From NCBI RefSeq assembly GCF_014384745.1, contig NZ_JACRSO010000003.1, positions 372,001 through 436,000 on the forward strand: a DNA stretch of 64,000 nucleotides, given 5' to 3'. Source of the stretch: Luoshenia tenuis. Its GTDB lineage: Bacteria > Bacillota > Clostridia > Christensenellales > GCA-900066905. Below are positions 1 through 7,612 of the stretch, in pieces; position 1 is the first letter of the stretch; every line of letters starts with the position of its first letter. The notes below the pieces were generated by a model. The model saw nothing but the letters and a program-made list of their open reading frames with translations, did no database searches and had not been told where the DNA came from. A program made the translations under genes and the position numbers.

Positions 1-1241
1 CGCAGTATTCGGATAACGCGGTGGCGGCGGTGGGCGCGGCCACCCAACTGCTGAATATGGTGCAGATCTTTTACACGTTGGTGGCCACGGGGGTAGCCAT
101 CATCATCAACCAAAACCTGGGGGCGGGCAACCGCCGCTACTCGGGCGAGGTGGCCACGGTGGCGCTGGTGCTGTGCGCGGGACTCAGCATCCTGACGGGG
201 GCGGCCATGTCCATCTTCGCGCTGCCGCTGATGGGGATGATGCAGCTCACAGGCGAGGTGCTGGTATTGGCGGCGGATTACTTCCGCATCGTCACGGCGC
301 TGGCCATCACCCAGGCGCTGATCACGCTGTTCTCCTTTATCGTGCGCTGCTATGGGCGCACGCAGATCGCCATGGTGGTGGCGCTGGTGATGAACGTGAT
401 CAACGCCCTGCTCTGCCTGCTGGTGGTCTACCGGCCCTTTGAAACGCCGCTGCAGGGCGTGGCGGGCATCGGCTGGGCGCGGATCATCAGCGAGGCGGTG
501 GCCCTTGGCATCATGATCATCGCCATCCGCCGGGTGAAGGTGGGCTTTACCTTAAGAGCGCTGCGGCCGCTGCCGGTGAAGATGATCCGCCAGATTTTTG
601 CGGTGAGCATCCCACCGGGGATAGCCAACCTTTCTTACGGGGTGAGCCAGGTGGTATCCACCGCCATCATCGCCACGCTGGGCATGGCGGCGGTCTCGGC
701 CAAGGTGTACCTGAGCAATATCTTCTTTTACGTGTACCTGCTGGGCATGTGCCTGGGGCAGGTGACCACCATCATGATCGGACGGATGGTGGGGGCAGGG
801 GAGTATCAGAAGGCCGAGCGGCTCAACCGGCAGAATATCGTGATCGGCATCGCCTGCAACGTGGTGCTCTCGGTACTGGTGGTGGCCTTTTACCGGCCGG
901 TGCTGGGGATGTTTACGAGCAGCGAGGAGATTATCGCCATGTGCCTGCCGGTGATGTTTGCGGATATTCTGGTGGAGATCGGCCGGGCGTTTAACAACAT
1001 CGAGGGCGGGTGCTTAAACGGCGCGGGGGACATGGTGTTCTCCATGGCGATATCGGTGCCCAGCTGCTGGCTGATCAGCATCCTGTTCTCCTACATCCTG
1101 GGCGTGGTGTGCGGCCTGGGCCTGGTGGGCTGCTGGATCGCCTTTGCCATGGACGAACTGGCGCGCGGCATGGCGCAGATGATGCGCTGGCGCAGCAGAA
1201 AGTGGATGAGCAAGAGCCTGATCCGCCGGGCGGACGGATAG
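1..1241 (+). CDS. MATE family efflux transporter, 5' end outside window
   Basis: The reading frame is open from base 3 (QYSDNAVAAVGAA...) to a TAG at 1239-1241, so the gene starts upstream and about 406-413 residues are visible. It is highly hydrophobic, with repeated helices and the two-bundle layout of MATE multidrug/sodium or proton antiporters, which export cationic drugs and metabolites across the cytoplasmic membrane. The AAVGAATQLLNMVQ stretch is the usual first-half motif, and the C-terminus ends in a basic tail (RSRKWMSKSLIRR). Missing are about 40 N-terminal residues, including the first helix. Family call is firm, substrate unknown. Two other MATE genes lie in the window. Confidence 0.9.
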   Translation, partial: QYSDNAVAAVGAATQLLNMVQIFYTLVATGVAIIINQNLGAGNRRYSGEVATVALVLCAGLSILTGAAMSIFALPLMGMMQLTGEVLVLAADYFRIVTALAITQALITLFSFIVRCYGRTQIAMVVALVMNVINALLCLLVVYRPFETPLQGVAGIGWARIISEAVALGIMIIAIRRVKVGFTLRALRPLPVKMIRQIFAVSIPPGIANLSYGVSQVVSTAIIATLGMAAVSAKVYLSNIFFYVYLLGMCLGQVTTIMIGRMVGAGEYQKAERLNRQNIVIGIACNVVLSVLVVAFYRPVLGMFTSSEEIIAMCLPVMFADILVEIGRAFNNIEGGCLNGAGDMVFSMAISVPSCWLISILFSYILGVVCGLGLVGCWIAFAMDELARGMAQMMRWRSRKWMSKSLIRRADG

Positions 1242-1319
1242 GCGTTGACGAGGGATACCGTGGGGTGTTAAGCTATATACAACATGTAAATAGATCGATC
1301 GGGGAAAGGGTGGGGGAAT

Positions 1320-2456
1320 TTGAGCTTTACCAAACTGACGGCGTATCTGGATGGATTAAAGGAAAACTACGGTGTGCCTTCATTTGACTGTGTGGTGCAA
1401 AGAGGGCATGAAAGGCTATACCGCCACATGGGCGGCTTTTCGGACGCGGCGGGCACAAAACCCGTGACGGCGCAGGATGAGTACCGGCTGTTCTCCTGCA
1501 CCAAGGTGATGACCGTGACGGCGGGCATGCAGCTGGTGGAGCAGGGCAAGCTCTTTTTGGGCGACCCGGTGGCCAAGTACCTGCCGGAGTTTGCGCAGAT
1601 GACGGTGCGGGAGGGGGAGACCCTCCGCCCGGCCAGCACCGTGCTGACGGTGGAGGACCTGTTTACCATGAGCGGGGGCTTTAACTACGACATGGGCACG
1701 CCGGCCTTTCAGGAGCTGATGGCGCGCACGGACGGGCAGGCCACCACGCGGGAGATGGTGGCGGCGCTGGCCGCAGGGCCGCTGGACTTTGACCCCTCGA
1801 CCCATTTCCAGTACAGCCTGGGGCTGGACGTGCTGGCGGGCATCATCGAGGTGGTGAGCGGGCAGACCTTTGGCGAATACTTAAACGAGCATATCTTCCT
1901 GCCGCTGGGGGCGCCCCCGGTGACCTTTCACCTGGCGCCCGAGGTGGAAAAGGCCCACTTTTCCCAGATGTACGGGGTGGACGGGACAGGGCATATCGTA
2001 CCGTTTACCTTTATCCACCCCCGCTCTACCGACCTGAACTATGAGAGCGGCAGCGGCGGGCTGATCTGCAAGGTGGATAGCTACGCCCCGGTGGCGGACG
2101 CGCTGGCCTGCGGGGGCGTGGGGGCCAACGGCGCGCGCATTTTGCAGGCGCAGACCATTGAGGAGATGAAGCGCAACCGGCTCTCCGGCGTGCGTCTGGC
2201 GGATTTTGAAAAAATGGGCAAGGCCGGTTACGGCTATGGTCTGGGCGTGCGCACGCTGATCGACAAGCGCGCATCCAAAGGGCCGGTGGGCGAATTTGGC
2301 TGGGACGGCGCGGCCGGGGCCTATGTGGCGCTGGATACCGAGCACCAGCTTTCCATCTTCTACGCCCAGCACGTGTGCGGGATGGGGCAGGATATCGAGG
2401 ATATCCACTGCGCCATACGGGACATGGTGTACGAGGAATTGGGGCTGGCGGAATAG
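1320..2456 (+). CDS. Serine beta-lactamase-like hydrolase (class C / DD-peptidase fold)
   Basis: A 378-residue protein of the beta-lactamase-related (PF00144-type) family: serine hydrolases that include class C beta-lactamases, DD-peptidases and esterases. The nucleophile motif SxxK is visible as S59-C-T-K62. The second motif, normally Y-x-N, reads YSLGLD, so Asn is replaced by Leu as in many esterase-like members. The C-terminal region (GYGYGLGVRTLID, then GEFGWDGAAGAYVALD) matches the family. There is no signal peptide, so a cytoplasmic esterase or peptidase is more likely than a secreted beta-lactamase. The TTG start at 1320 follows a GGGTGGGGG purine tract. It stands alone downstream of the MATE gene. 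Confidence 0.85.
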   Translation: MSFTKLTAYLDGLKENYGVPSFDCVVQRGHERLYRHMGGFSDAAGTKPVTAQDEYRLFSCTKVMTVTAGMQLVEQGKLFLGDPVAKYLPEFAQMTVREGETLRPASTVLTVEDLFTMSGGFNYDMGTPAFQELMARTDGQATTREMVAALAAGPLDFDPSTHFQYSLGLDVLAGIIEVVSGQTFGEYLNEHIFLPLGAPPVTFHLAPEVEKAHFSQMYGVDGTGHIVPFTFIHPRSTDLNYESGSGGLICKVDSYAPVADALACGGVGANGARILQAQTIEEMKRNRLSGVRLADFEKMGKAGYGYGLGVRTLIDKRASKGPVGEFGWDGAAGAYVALDTEHQLSIFYAQHVCGMGQDIEDIHCAIRDMVYEELGLAE

Positions 2457-2499
2457 AAAAATACTACGCCATGGTTTATAGCTTGGAAGGAGGGATCGT

Positions 2500-3072
2500 T
2501 TGGCGGGCCGGATAACGATACGCCCAGAAACCCATAGGGATTTTAAGGATATTATTGCCCTGGTGCTACGCTCGTTTCAGGAGGGGACGGATTACTCTGA
2601 TGGCACAGATATACTGGCGCTGATTGAAGAAATCAGAGATTCGGCCTATCATATCCCGGAGCTATCGTTTGTAGCAGAGGAGAACGGCAAGGTCGTTGGG
2701 CACTTTATGTTTTCCCGCTTTCCGCTTTCGCCAACGGCCGAGGGTGGGCATGGGCCAGCCCGGGACGCGGAAACCGTACTGCTTGCCCCTGTTTGCGTAC
2801 ATGCTGAGCATTTCAGACAGGGCATTGGAAAAACCATGCTATCCCTGGGGATTGAAAAAGCGCGGGAAAGCGGATATAAGGGGATCATTTTAGAGGGAGA
2901 CTACCATTATTACAACCGTTTGGGTTTTAAGACATCCGCCGGATACGGTATTTATCCAACAAGCGGCTACCCGATGAAGGAGCCAAGATGTATGATGTGC
3001 CAGGAAACTTATCCCGGTGCGTTGCAGGATATCCATGGATTTGTGGTATACGATATGTACTTTAATGCATGA
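2500..3072 (+). CDS. GNAT family N-acetyltransferase (YhbS-like)
   Basis: A 190-residue single-domain acetyl-CoA-dependent acetyltransferase. N-terminal ITIRPETHRDFKDIIALV and the central HAEHFRQGIGKTMLSLGIEKARESGY region are typical, with the acetyl-CoA pyrophosphate loop at RQGIGK and the last strand at YYNRLGFK. The length and the N-terminal IRxETxxD pattern resemble YhbS-like predicted acetyltransferases. The start is TTG at 2500, supported by AAGGAGG eight bases upstream. It ends 19 bases before a strong hairpin terminator shared with the convergent gene. Substrate cannot be read from sequence. Confidence 0.88.
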   Translation: MAGRITIRPETHRDFKDIIALVLRSFQEGTDYSDGTDILALIEEIRDSAYHIPELSFVAEENGKVVGHFMFSRFPLSPTAEGGHGPARDAETVLLAPVCVHAEHFRQGIGKTMLSLGIEKARESGYKGIILEGDYHYYNRLGFKTSAGYGIYPTSGYPMKEPRCMMCQETYPGALQDIHGFVVYDMYFNA

Positions 3073-3090
3073 AAACAGGGAACCTAAAAC

Positions 3091-3118
3091 AAAGCGCCGC
3101 GAATTTTCGCGGCGCTTT
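3091..3118. terminator. Bidirectional hairpin terminator
   Basis: A perfect inverted repeat, AAAGCGCCGCGAA / TTCGCGGCGCTTT, with a two-base loop sits between the convergent acetyltransferase and lipoprotein genes. The A and T ends let it act in both directions. Confidence 0.85.
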
Positions 3119-3124
3119 GTCCGT

Positions 3125-3526
3125 CTATTCCCCCTGGGATAAAATCAGTACGGAGCTCAACTGATCGCTCGTCAGGGTGACCTGCACCACATCCCCGGTC
3201 TCCAGCTGTAGAAAATCCGCGCCCACGGCCTCCTCGCCGCTGAGGCAAAACAGCTGTCCATCCTCGGGCATGTACAGCGTCTGGCTCTCCCCGCTGGGGA
3301 TAAGGGCACCGGGCGCGGCAGCCTCCTGGGGCTGCAAAGAGGTCTCCCCTTCGAAGAGGGAAAGGGTGAATTTACCGCCCTCGATGGCGGATACCTGGCC
3401 GTAGAGCACCTGCTGGGAGGTGGCGTTTTGAGGGGTCACCTCGGCCTGCTCGCCGCCGGTACAGCCGCTTGCCCCTACGGCTAGAAATAAAAGCCCGACG
3501 AAGAGGCATAAAAGTTTCTTTTTCAA
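3125..3526 (-). CDS. Small predicted lipoprotein, function unknown
   Basis: A 133-residue protein. The start chosen is TTG at 3526, which gives MKKKLLCLFVGLLFLAVGASGC: a basic head, a hydrophobic core and a Cys at the end of a signal peptide (lipobox ASGC, weaker than LAGC). An AAAGGA element lies 11 bases upstream. The open frame extends further upstream but that part overlaps repeat DNA and looks noncoding. The mature part is acidic and Gln/Glu-rich (QVSAIEGGKFTLSLFEGE, MPEDGQLFCLSGEEAVG), like small OB- or DUF5666-type surface lipoproteins, but I do not recognise a family with certainty. It converges on the acetyltransferase gene. Confidence 0.7.
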   Translation of the reverse strand: MKKKLLCLFVGLLFLAVGASGCTGGEQAEVTPQNATSQQVLYGQVSAIEGGKFTLSLFEGETSLQPQEAAAPGALIPSGESQTLYMPEDGQLFCLSGEEAVGADFLQLETGDVVQVTLTSDQLSSVLILSQGE

Positions 3527-4317
3527 TCTCGATCCCGTCCTTTTTAAGCCCTCCCTGATAAGGGGAAGTATAGGCCTAAGATGGGAAGAATTTATGATGC
3601 TTTTGTAAACTTTTTTTGCAGCTTCATTGGCGGCCAGGTGGGGCTGGCGGACAGATTGCAGGATAGGCGCAGGCAAGGGCCTGCAGGAGATTCTTCGCAC
3701 GGCCTGCGGGCCGCGCTCTGAATGACGGGGCTATCGCCCTTTTAGCCGCTCCTGGCTTCCTGTGTTTCTTAAGCGCTTACCCGCCACAAGCGTTATACCT
3801 GCCCCAAGCCGCCCTCCGTTCTGAACGACAGCGCAGCGAGTGCTAAAGTATGGGTGTTTGAGCAAGGAATCTCTCCCTCCGGCGCACCCTTTGGGTGCGC
3901 CACCTCCCTCGTCAGAGGGAGGCAAGTGTGGGTTAATCGAAGAGCAGAGCACAAGCGAAACGGCTGGAGAATTAATTGATTCATTAGCATCGGAGAGTTT
4001 GAAAAACCTCCGTCCCCACCACGGAGTGGCCGTTTCAAGGGGTTAAGGGATCGTTAAGGGGGATAAGGGGGAAATCGGAATCCCCCTTCCCCCTTAACCT
4101 AGTGGAGTCGTTCCCTTACTTTCCTCCCTGTTTCGCATTAAGCCTTGGTTTTCTACTGCACAAAAACCTATACTTTCCCACTCATAAACAGTATGCTGCG
4201 CTGTCAATCCGAGCGTCAGCGAAGAATGACAGACAGATTACAGATACGGCGAGAGGAGCCGAGCCCTAAATGACCGTGCTATTGCAACTGCTGTGCATCA
4301 AAGCGCGAAAGCGCGGC
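3527..4317. other. Gene-free stretch made of dispersed repeats
   Basis: About 790 bases without a supportable gene. It holds the right half of an R2-type element (GAGATTCTTCGC...GCTCTGAATGAC, 3690-3725), the phrase CTATCGCCCTTTTAGCCGCTC that is the reverse complement of part of the 30.3-kb tandem repeat, a full R1 repeat (3842-4039) and a palindromic GGGGGAAATCGGAATCCCCC at 4067-4086. Open frames here on both strands fall inside repeats and were not called. Confidence 0.8.
3842..4039 (+). repeat. R1 dispersed repeat, full copy (~185 bp)
   Basis: This unit contains two adjacent hairpins, GGCGCACCC/GGGTGCGCC and CCTCCCTC/GAGGGAGG, followed by a tail ending in ACGGAGTGGCCGTTT. A copy matching over essentially the whole length, by eye close to 90%, lies inverted at 58641-58822. 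Partial copies that keep the hairpins are at 13193-13310 and 51700-51775. Confidence 0.9.
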
Positions 4318-4683
4318 CTATTTCATGCGGGGGCGGAAGATCAGCGCACAGACATAGCCAAAGAAGATGGCCGCGGCGATGCCGCCGGCCGCCGCCGTAA
4401 CGCCGCCCAGGAAGATGCCCAGGAAGCCCTCGGTCTTTACGGCGGAGATCGCCCCCTGAGCCAGCGAGTGGCCAAACCCGGTGAGCGGCACTGTGGCGCC
4501 CGCGCCGGCGAACTCCACCAGCGGCTCATAAAGGCCCAGGGCGCTTAATACCACGCCCAGGGTGACGAACAGCACCAGGATACGGGCGCTGGTCATCTTG
4601 GTTAAGCTGATGAGCAGCTGGCCCACCACGCAGATGGCGCCGCCCACCAGGAAGGCCTTGGCGAATTCCCAAAACAGATCCAT
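4318..4683 (-). CDS. spoVAE: Stage V sporulation protein AE
   Basis: A 121-residue, four-helix membrane protein with the SpoVAE hallmarks: KAFLVGGAICVVGQLLI near the N-terminus, GLYEPLVEFAGAGATVPLTGFGHSLA in the middle and a C-terminal KTEGFLGIFLGGVTAAAGG stretch. SpoVA proteins form the inner-membrane channel that loads Ca-dipicolinate into the forespore and releases it at germination. It starts two bases after the spoVAD stop, so the two are co-transcribed. It shares the CVKAFLVGG...GAGxxVPxTGF pattern with SpoVAC, its paralogue. Normal full length. Confidence 0.96.
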   Translation of the reverse strand: MDLFWEFAKAFLVGGAICVVGQLLISLTKMTSARILVLFVTLGVVLSALGLYEPLVEFAGAGATVPLTGFGHSLAQGAISAVKTEGFLGIFLGGVTAAAGGIAAAIFFGYVCALIFRPRMK

Positions 4684-4685
4684 GA

Positions 4686-5717
4686 TTATTCCCCCTTTCT
4701 GCGCACGATGGAGACCGCGTGAGCGATGCCGGGGATGGTCTCCCCCTGGAGGCTGGTGGTGGGGCTGTGCAGCGCGCCGGTGGCGCAGACCAGAATGCGC
4801 TCAAAATCCCCCTGCTCCAGCCGCTTTAAAAGGTAGCTGTTGAGTACGGAGGCCACGCAGCCGCAGCCGCTGCCGCCGGCGTGCACGTCCTGCGCCTCCC
4901 GGTCGTAGATCTCGAGACCGCAATCGGTATAATGGGGGCCCATGTCGATGCCGTGCTGGCCCATCATCTCCCGCAGGATCTCGCTGCCGATGGCGCCTAA
5001 GTCGCCGGTGGCGATCAGGTCGTAATCCTCAGGGCGGCGGCCGGTATCCTCAAAATGGGTGAACAGGGTATCCACTGCGGCGGGGGCCATGGCCGCGCCC
5101 ATGTTGTTGGCGTCGGAGATGCCCCAGTCGTTGACCTTGCCCACCGTCACCATCTCCACAAAGGGGCCCTTGCCCTCGGCCCCCAGCAGGGTGGAGCCCG
5201 CGCCGGTCACGGTCCACTGGGCCGCGGGCGGGCGCTGGCTGCCCAGCTCCAGGGGGTTGCGGTACTGCCGCTCGGCCGTGGCAAAGTGGCTGCAGCTGGC
5301 GCACAGTACCGTATCGGCAAAGCCTCCGTCGATCAGGATAGAGCCTAGCGAGAGGGACTCGCACATGGTGGAACAGGCCCCGTACAGGCCGAAAAAGGGC
5401 ATGGTCAGCTCCCGGGCGGCAAAGGAGGCCGAGACGATCTGATTGAGCAGGTCTCCGGCCAGGAAAAAGTGCACGTCATCCTGCGCCAGCCCCGCGCGCT
5501 TGACGGCCATGCGGGTGGCGGTGAGCAGGATCTCGTTTTCCGCCTGCTCGAAGGTGGATTTGCCGCACATATCGTCGGACAGGGTCACATCGAACCAATC
5601 CTTTAAAGGGCCCTGGGCCTCCTTGGTGCCTACCACCGAAGCGTGGGATAAGATGGCGGGCGGGTTTTGCATTTTCAGCGTCTGTTTGCCCAGGCGCTTG
5701 GACTGTCGCTTGGCCAT
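4686..5717 (-). CDS. spoVAD: Stage V sporulation protein AD
   Basis: A 343-residue soluble subunit of the SpoVA dipicolinic-acid channel with a thiolase-like fold. In Bacillus subtilis the homologue binds dipicolinic acid directly. Visible signatures are the N-terminal KQTLKMQNPPAILSHASVVGTKEAQGPL, FFGLYGACSTMCESLSLG and HAGGSGCGCVASVLNSYLL. Length is normal. The ATG at 5717 is preceded by AGGAGGAAAGAG. Unlike the usual spoVAC-AD-AE order, this gene is separated from spoVAC by 4.6 kb of genes on the other strand, so it must have its own promoter; GGGCATACTTGCCC about 45 bases upstream contains a CATACTT box that loosely resembles a forespore sigma-G -10. Confidence 0.97.
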   Translation of the reverse strand: MAKRQSKRLGKQTLKMQNPPAILSHASVVGTKEAQGPLKDWFDVTLSDDMCGKSTFEQAENEILLTATRMAVKRAGLAQDDVHFFLAGDLLNQIVSASFAARELTMPFFGLYGACSTMCESLSLGSILIDGGFADTVLCASCSHFATAERQYRNPLELGSQRPPAAQWTVTGAGSTLLGAEGKGPFVEMVTVGKVNDWGISDANNMGAAMAPAAVDTLFTHFEDTGRRPEDYDLIATGDLGAIGSEILREMMGQHGIDMGPHYTDCGLEIYDREAQDVHAGGSGCGCVASVLNSYLLKRLEQGDFERILVCATGALHSPTTSLQGETIPGIAHAVSIVRRKGE

Positions 5718-5906
5718 TTTTCTCTTTCCTCCTGTCCCGCATCAGGGCAAGTATGCCCGGCGCGGGGATATAAAATGGATTTTATCAGCTTGATTGCTTT
5801 TTTTAGTATGGCTTTGCACAGGGGTTTTATACGGATAACGGCCAGGATTGGGCGGCAAGAGACGCAAAAAGCGGGATATCGCATGGGATTTGGCAAAGGT
5901 TGCGCA

Positions 5907-5936
5907 TTGCGCGCGCCCCGCCGGGTGTGGTACGAT
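5907..5936 (+). promoter_or_regulatory. Sigma-A-type promoter of the MFS leader operon
   Basis: TTGCGC (5907-5912), an 18-base spacer and TACGAT (5931-5936). A start near 5943 would give a leader RNA of about 160 bases carrying the small reading frame at 5971. Confidence 0.55.
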
Positions 5937-5970
5937 AAAACGGTAGAAAAACCGGAAGGGGGGAAACAAG

Positions 5971-6009
5971 ATGATCCTGTGCAGTGGCAAAGCTCTATGC
6001 AAAGTCTGA
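5971..6009 (+). CDS. Candidate 12-residue leader peptide upstream of the MFS exporter
   Basis: ATG at 5971 follows GGAAGGGGGG and opens a 12-codon frame, MILCSGKALCKV, ending in TGA at 6007-6009. Its last seven codons form the first strand of two mutually exclusive RNA stems (see the attenuator entry), which is the layout of ribosome-mediated attenuation in drug-resistance genes. A Lys-Ala-Leu-Cys-Lys-Val tail could be the stalling point, but that is inference. It is far too short for independent support. Confidence 0.5.
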   Translation: MILCSGKALCKV

Positions 6010-6064
6010 TTTAAGGGCGAACTTGCATAGAGCGAAGGGAACTTCGCCCGGAAACAGACTTTGC
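5992..6064 (+). promoter_or_regulatory. Alternative stem-loop leader (putative attenuator)
   Basis: Three perfect complementary pairs are interleaved. GCTCTATGCAA (5992-6002) pairs with TTGCATAGAGC (6023-6033), 11 bp. GCAAAGTCTG (5999-6008) pairs with CAGACTTTGC (6055-6064), 10 bp. GGGCGAA (6015-6021) pairs with TTCGCCC (6043-6049), 7 bp, nested inside the second. The first pairing excludes the other two, so the RNA has two states. No U-tract follows, so control is more likely at translation or by a non-intrinsic terminator. Confidence 0.6.
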
Positions 6065-6102
6065 GACGGATGAAAATATTTTCAGTAAGGAGCAAAGTCA
6101 AA

Positions 6103-7404
6103 ATGAAAAATATTTGGAGCACCTTAGGGGAGCTGCGCGGCTTCCTGATTTTGTGGTGCACGCAAACCCTATCCACCCTGGGCAGCGCGATGACCAATTT
6201 CGCGCTGGTGATCTGGGCGTATCAGCAGACGGGTTCGGCGCTGTCTACGGCGCTGCTCACGGTCGCCTCCTACGCGCCCTACGTGGCGATGAGCATTTTT
6301 GCCGGCGCTTTGAGCGACCGGTGGAACAAAAAGCTGACCATGCTGGCCAGCGATACCTTTGCGGCGGCCTGCACGGTGGCTGTGCTGCTGCTTTTGGCCA
6401 CGGATAACCTGCAAATCTGGCATCTATACGGCTTAAACGCCCTAAACGGCCTGATGAATACCATTCAGCAGCCGGCTGGGGACGTAGCCATCAGCCTTTT
6501 GACCCCAAAAAAGCATTACCAGAAAGTGAGCGGACTGCGCTCGTTTTCAAACTCCCTTGTCAGCATCCTTACGCCGGTCCTGGCTACCGCTTTGCTGGCC
6601 TTTACCAGCATACAGACGGTGATCTACATCGACCTGGCGACGTTTTTGCTGGCCTTTTTCGCGTTGGCGGCATTTGTAAAGATCCCCGAGGCCGCCCGGG
6701 AGGGCGAAAAGGAGGGCGTGCTGCGGGCGGCGCGCAAGGGGCTGGCGTATTTAAGGGACAACCGAGGCATCCTGAACCTGATGCTGTTTCTGGCGGCCAT
6801 CAACTTTACCGCCTCGATTTATAACGCCGCCCTGCCGGCCATGCTGCTCTCCAAGACGGGAAGCGAGACGGCGCTGGGCGCGGTGAACGCGGCCAGCGGG
6901 CTGGCCATGCTGGTGGGCAGCGCCATCGCCACCCTTGCACCCGCGCCCAAGAGCCGGGTGCGGGTGATCTGCAATACGCTGCTGATCTCCATGAGTACGG
7001 AGAACTTTTTTCTGGCCTTTGGGCAGAGCACTCCGGTCTGGTGCCTGGGCGCCGTGCTGGGGTGGCTGCCCATCCCGCTGATGAACGCCAATATGGACGT
7101 GCTGTTCCGCAGCAGGATCCCCGTGGCGATGCAGGGGCGGGTGTACGCCTGCCGGAACACCCTGCAGTTTTTTACCATACCGCTGGGGTACCTGGCCGGC
7201 GGCGCGCTGGTGGACCGGGTGTTTGAGCCCTTTATGGCCGCGCAAAGCGCCGATGGGTTGCTGGCGCAGTTGTTTGGCTTGGGCAAGGGCTCGGGCGCGG
7301 CGCTGCTGTTTTTAGTGCTGGCCGTTATGGGGATATTGACCTGCCTGATCTTCAGGCGTGTAAAGAGCATCTGGCATCTGGAAGGAATAGAGCAAAACCG
7401 ATAG
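6103..7404 (+). CDS. MFS_3-type drug/metabolite exporter
   Basis: A 433-residue major-facilitator protein with 12 predicted helices, of the MFS_3 group that includes enterobactin exporter EntS and macrolide efflux MefA. The loop-2 motif appears as FAGALSDRWNKKLTMLASD and is typical. The start is ATG at 6103 because TAAGGAGC sits nine bases upstream; an upstream TTG in frame lacks a site. The leader region carries a candidate stalling peptide and alternative stems, which suggests induction by a ribosome-targeting drug; that link is inferred. The gene lies on the opposite strand inside the split spoVA locus and is followed by a 15-bp hairpin. Confidence 0.9.
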   Translation: MKNIWSTLGELRGFLILWCTQTLSTLGSAMTNFALVIWAYQQTGSALSTALLTVASYAPYVAMSIFAGALSDRWNKKLTMLASDTFAAACTVAVLLLLATDNLQIWHLYGLNALNGLMNTIQQPAGDVAISLLTPKKHYQKVSGLRSFSNSLVSILTPVLATALLAFTSIQTVIYIDLATFLLAFFALAAFVKIPEAAREGEKEGVLRAARKGLAYLRDNRGILNLMLFLAAINFTASIYNAALPAMLLSKTGSETALGAVNAASGLAMLVGSAIATLAPAPKSRVRVICNTLLISMSTENFFLAFGQSTPVWCLGAVLGWLPIPLMNANMDVLFRSRIPVAMQGRVYACRNTLQFFTIPLGYLAGGALVDRVFEPFMAAQSADGLLAQLFGLGKGSGAALLFLVLAVMGILTCLIFRRVKSIWHLEGIEQNR

Positions 7405-7418
7405 GGAAATAGATAAGC

Positions 7419-7457
7419 GGCAAAAGCGCATGGCGGAATATCCCCATGCGCTTTTGC
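7419..7457 (+). terminator. Hairpin after the MFS exporter
   Basis: GGCAAAAGCGCATGG (7419-7433) pairs with CCATGCGCTTTTGCC (7443-7457), 15 perfect base pairs with a nine-base loop. No T-run follows, so it may act as a processing or pausing hairpin or a weak terminator. Confidence 0.6.
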
Positions 7458-7612
7458 CGTGCCTCGGAAGGAAAAGCACGCATCCGGAGGCGAGAGCGCA
7501 GAATATAAAAATTTTAAAAAAACTGCGTTTACTGCAATAAAACCGCAAGCTGAGGCGTTAATAGGTTGAAAGGGCCCGAAACCAGAATCTTATCAGTTAG
7601 AGGAGAAGGCGT

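Noticed and set aside
3793..4038. Open frames inside the R1 repeat (also 58400-58741)
   Set aside because: They occur wherever the repeat occurs, lack ribosome sites and have repeat-derived hairpin sequence; such frames are often mis-annotated as small proteins.
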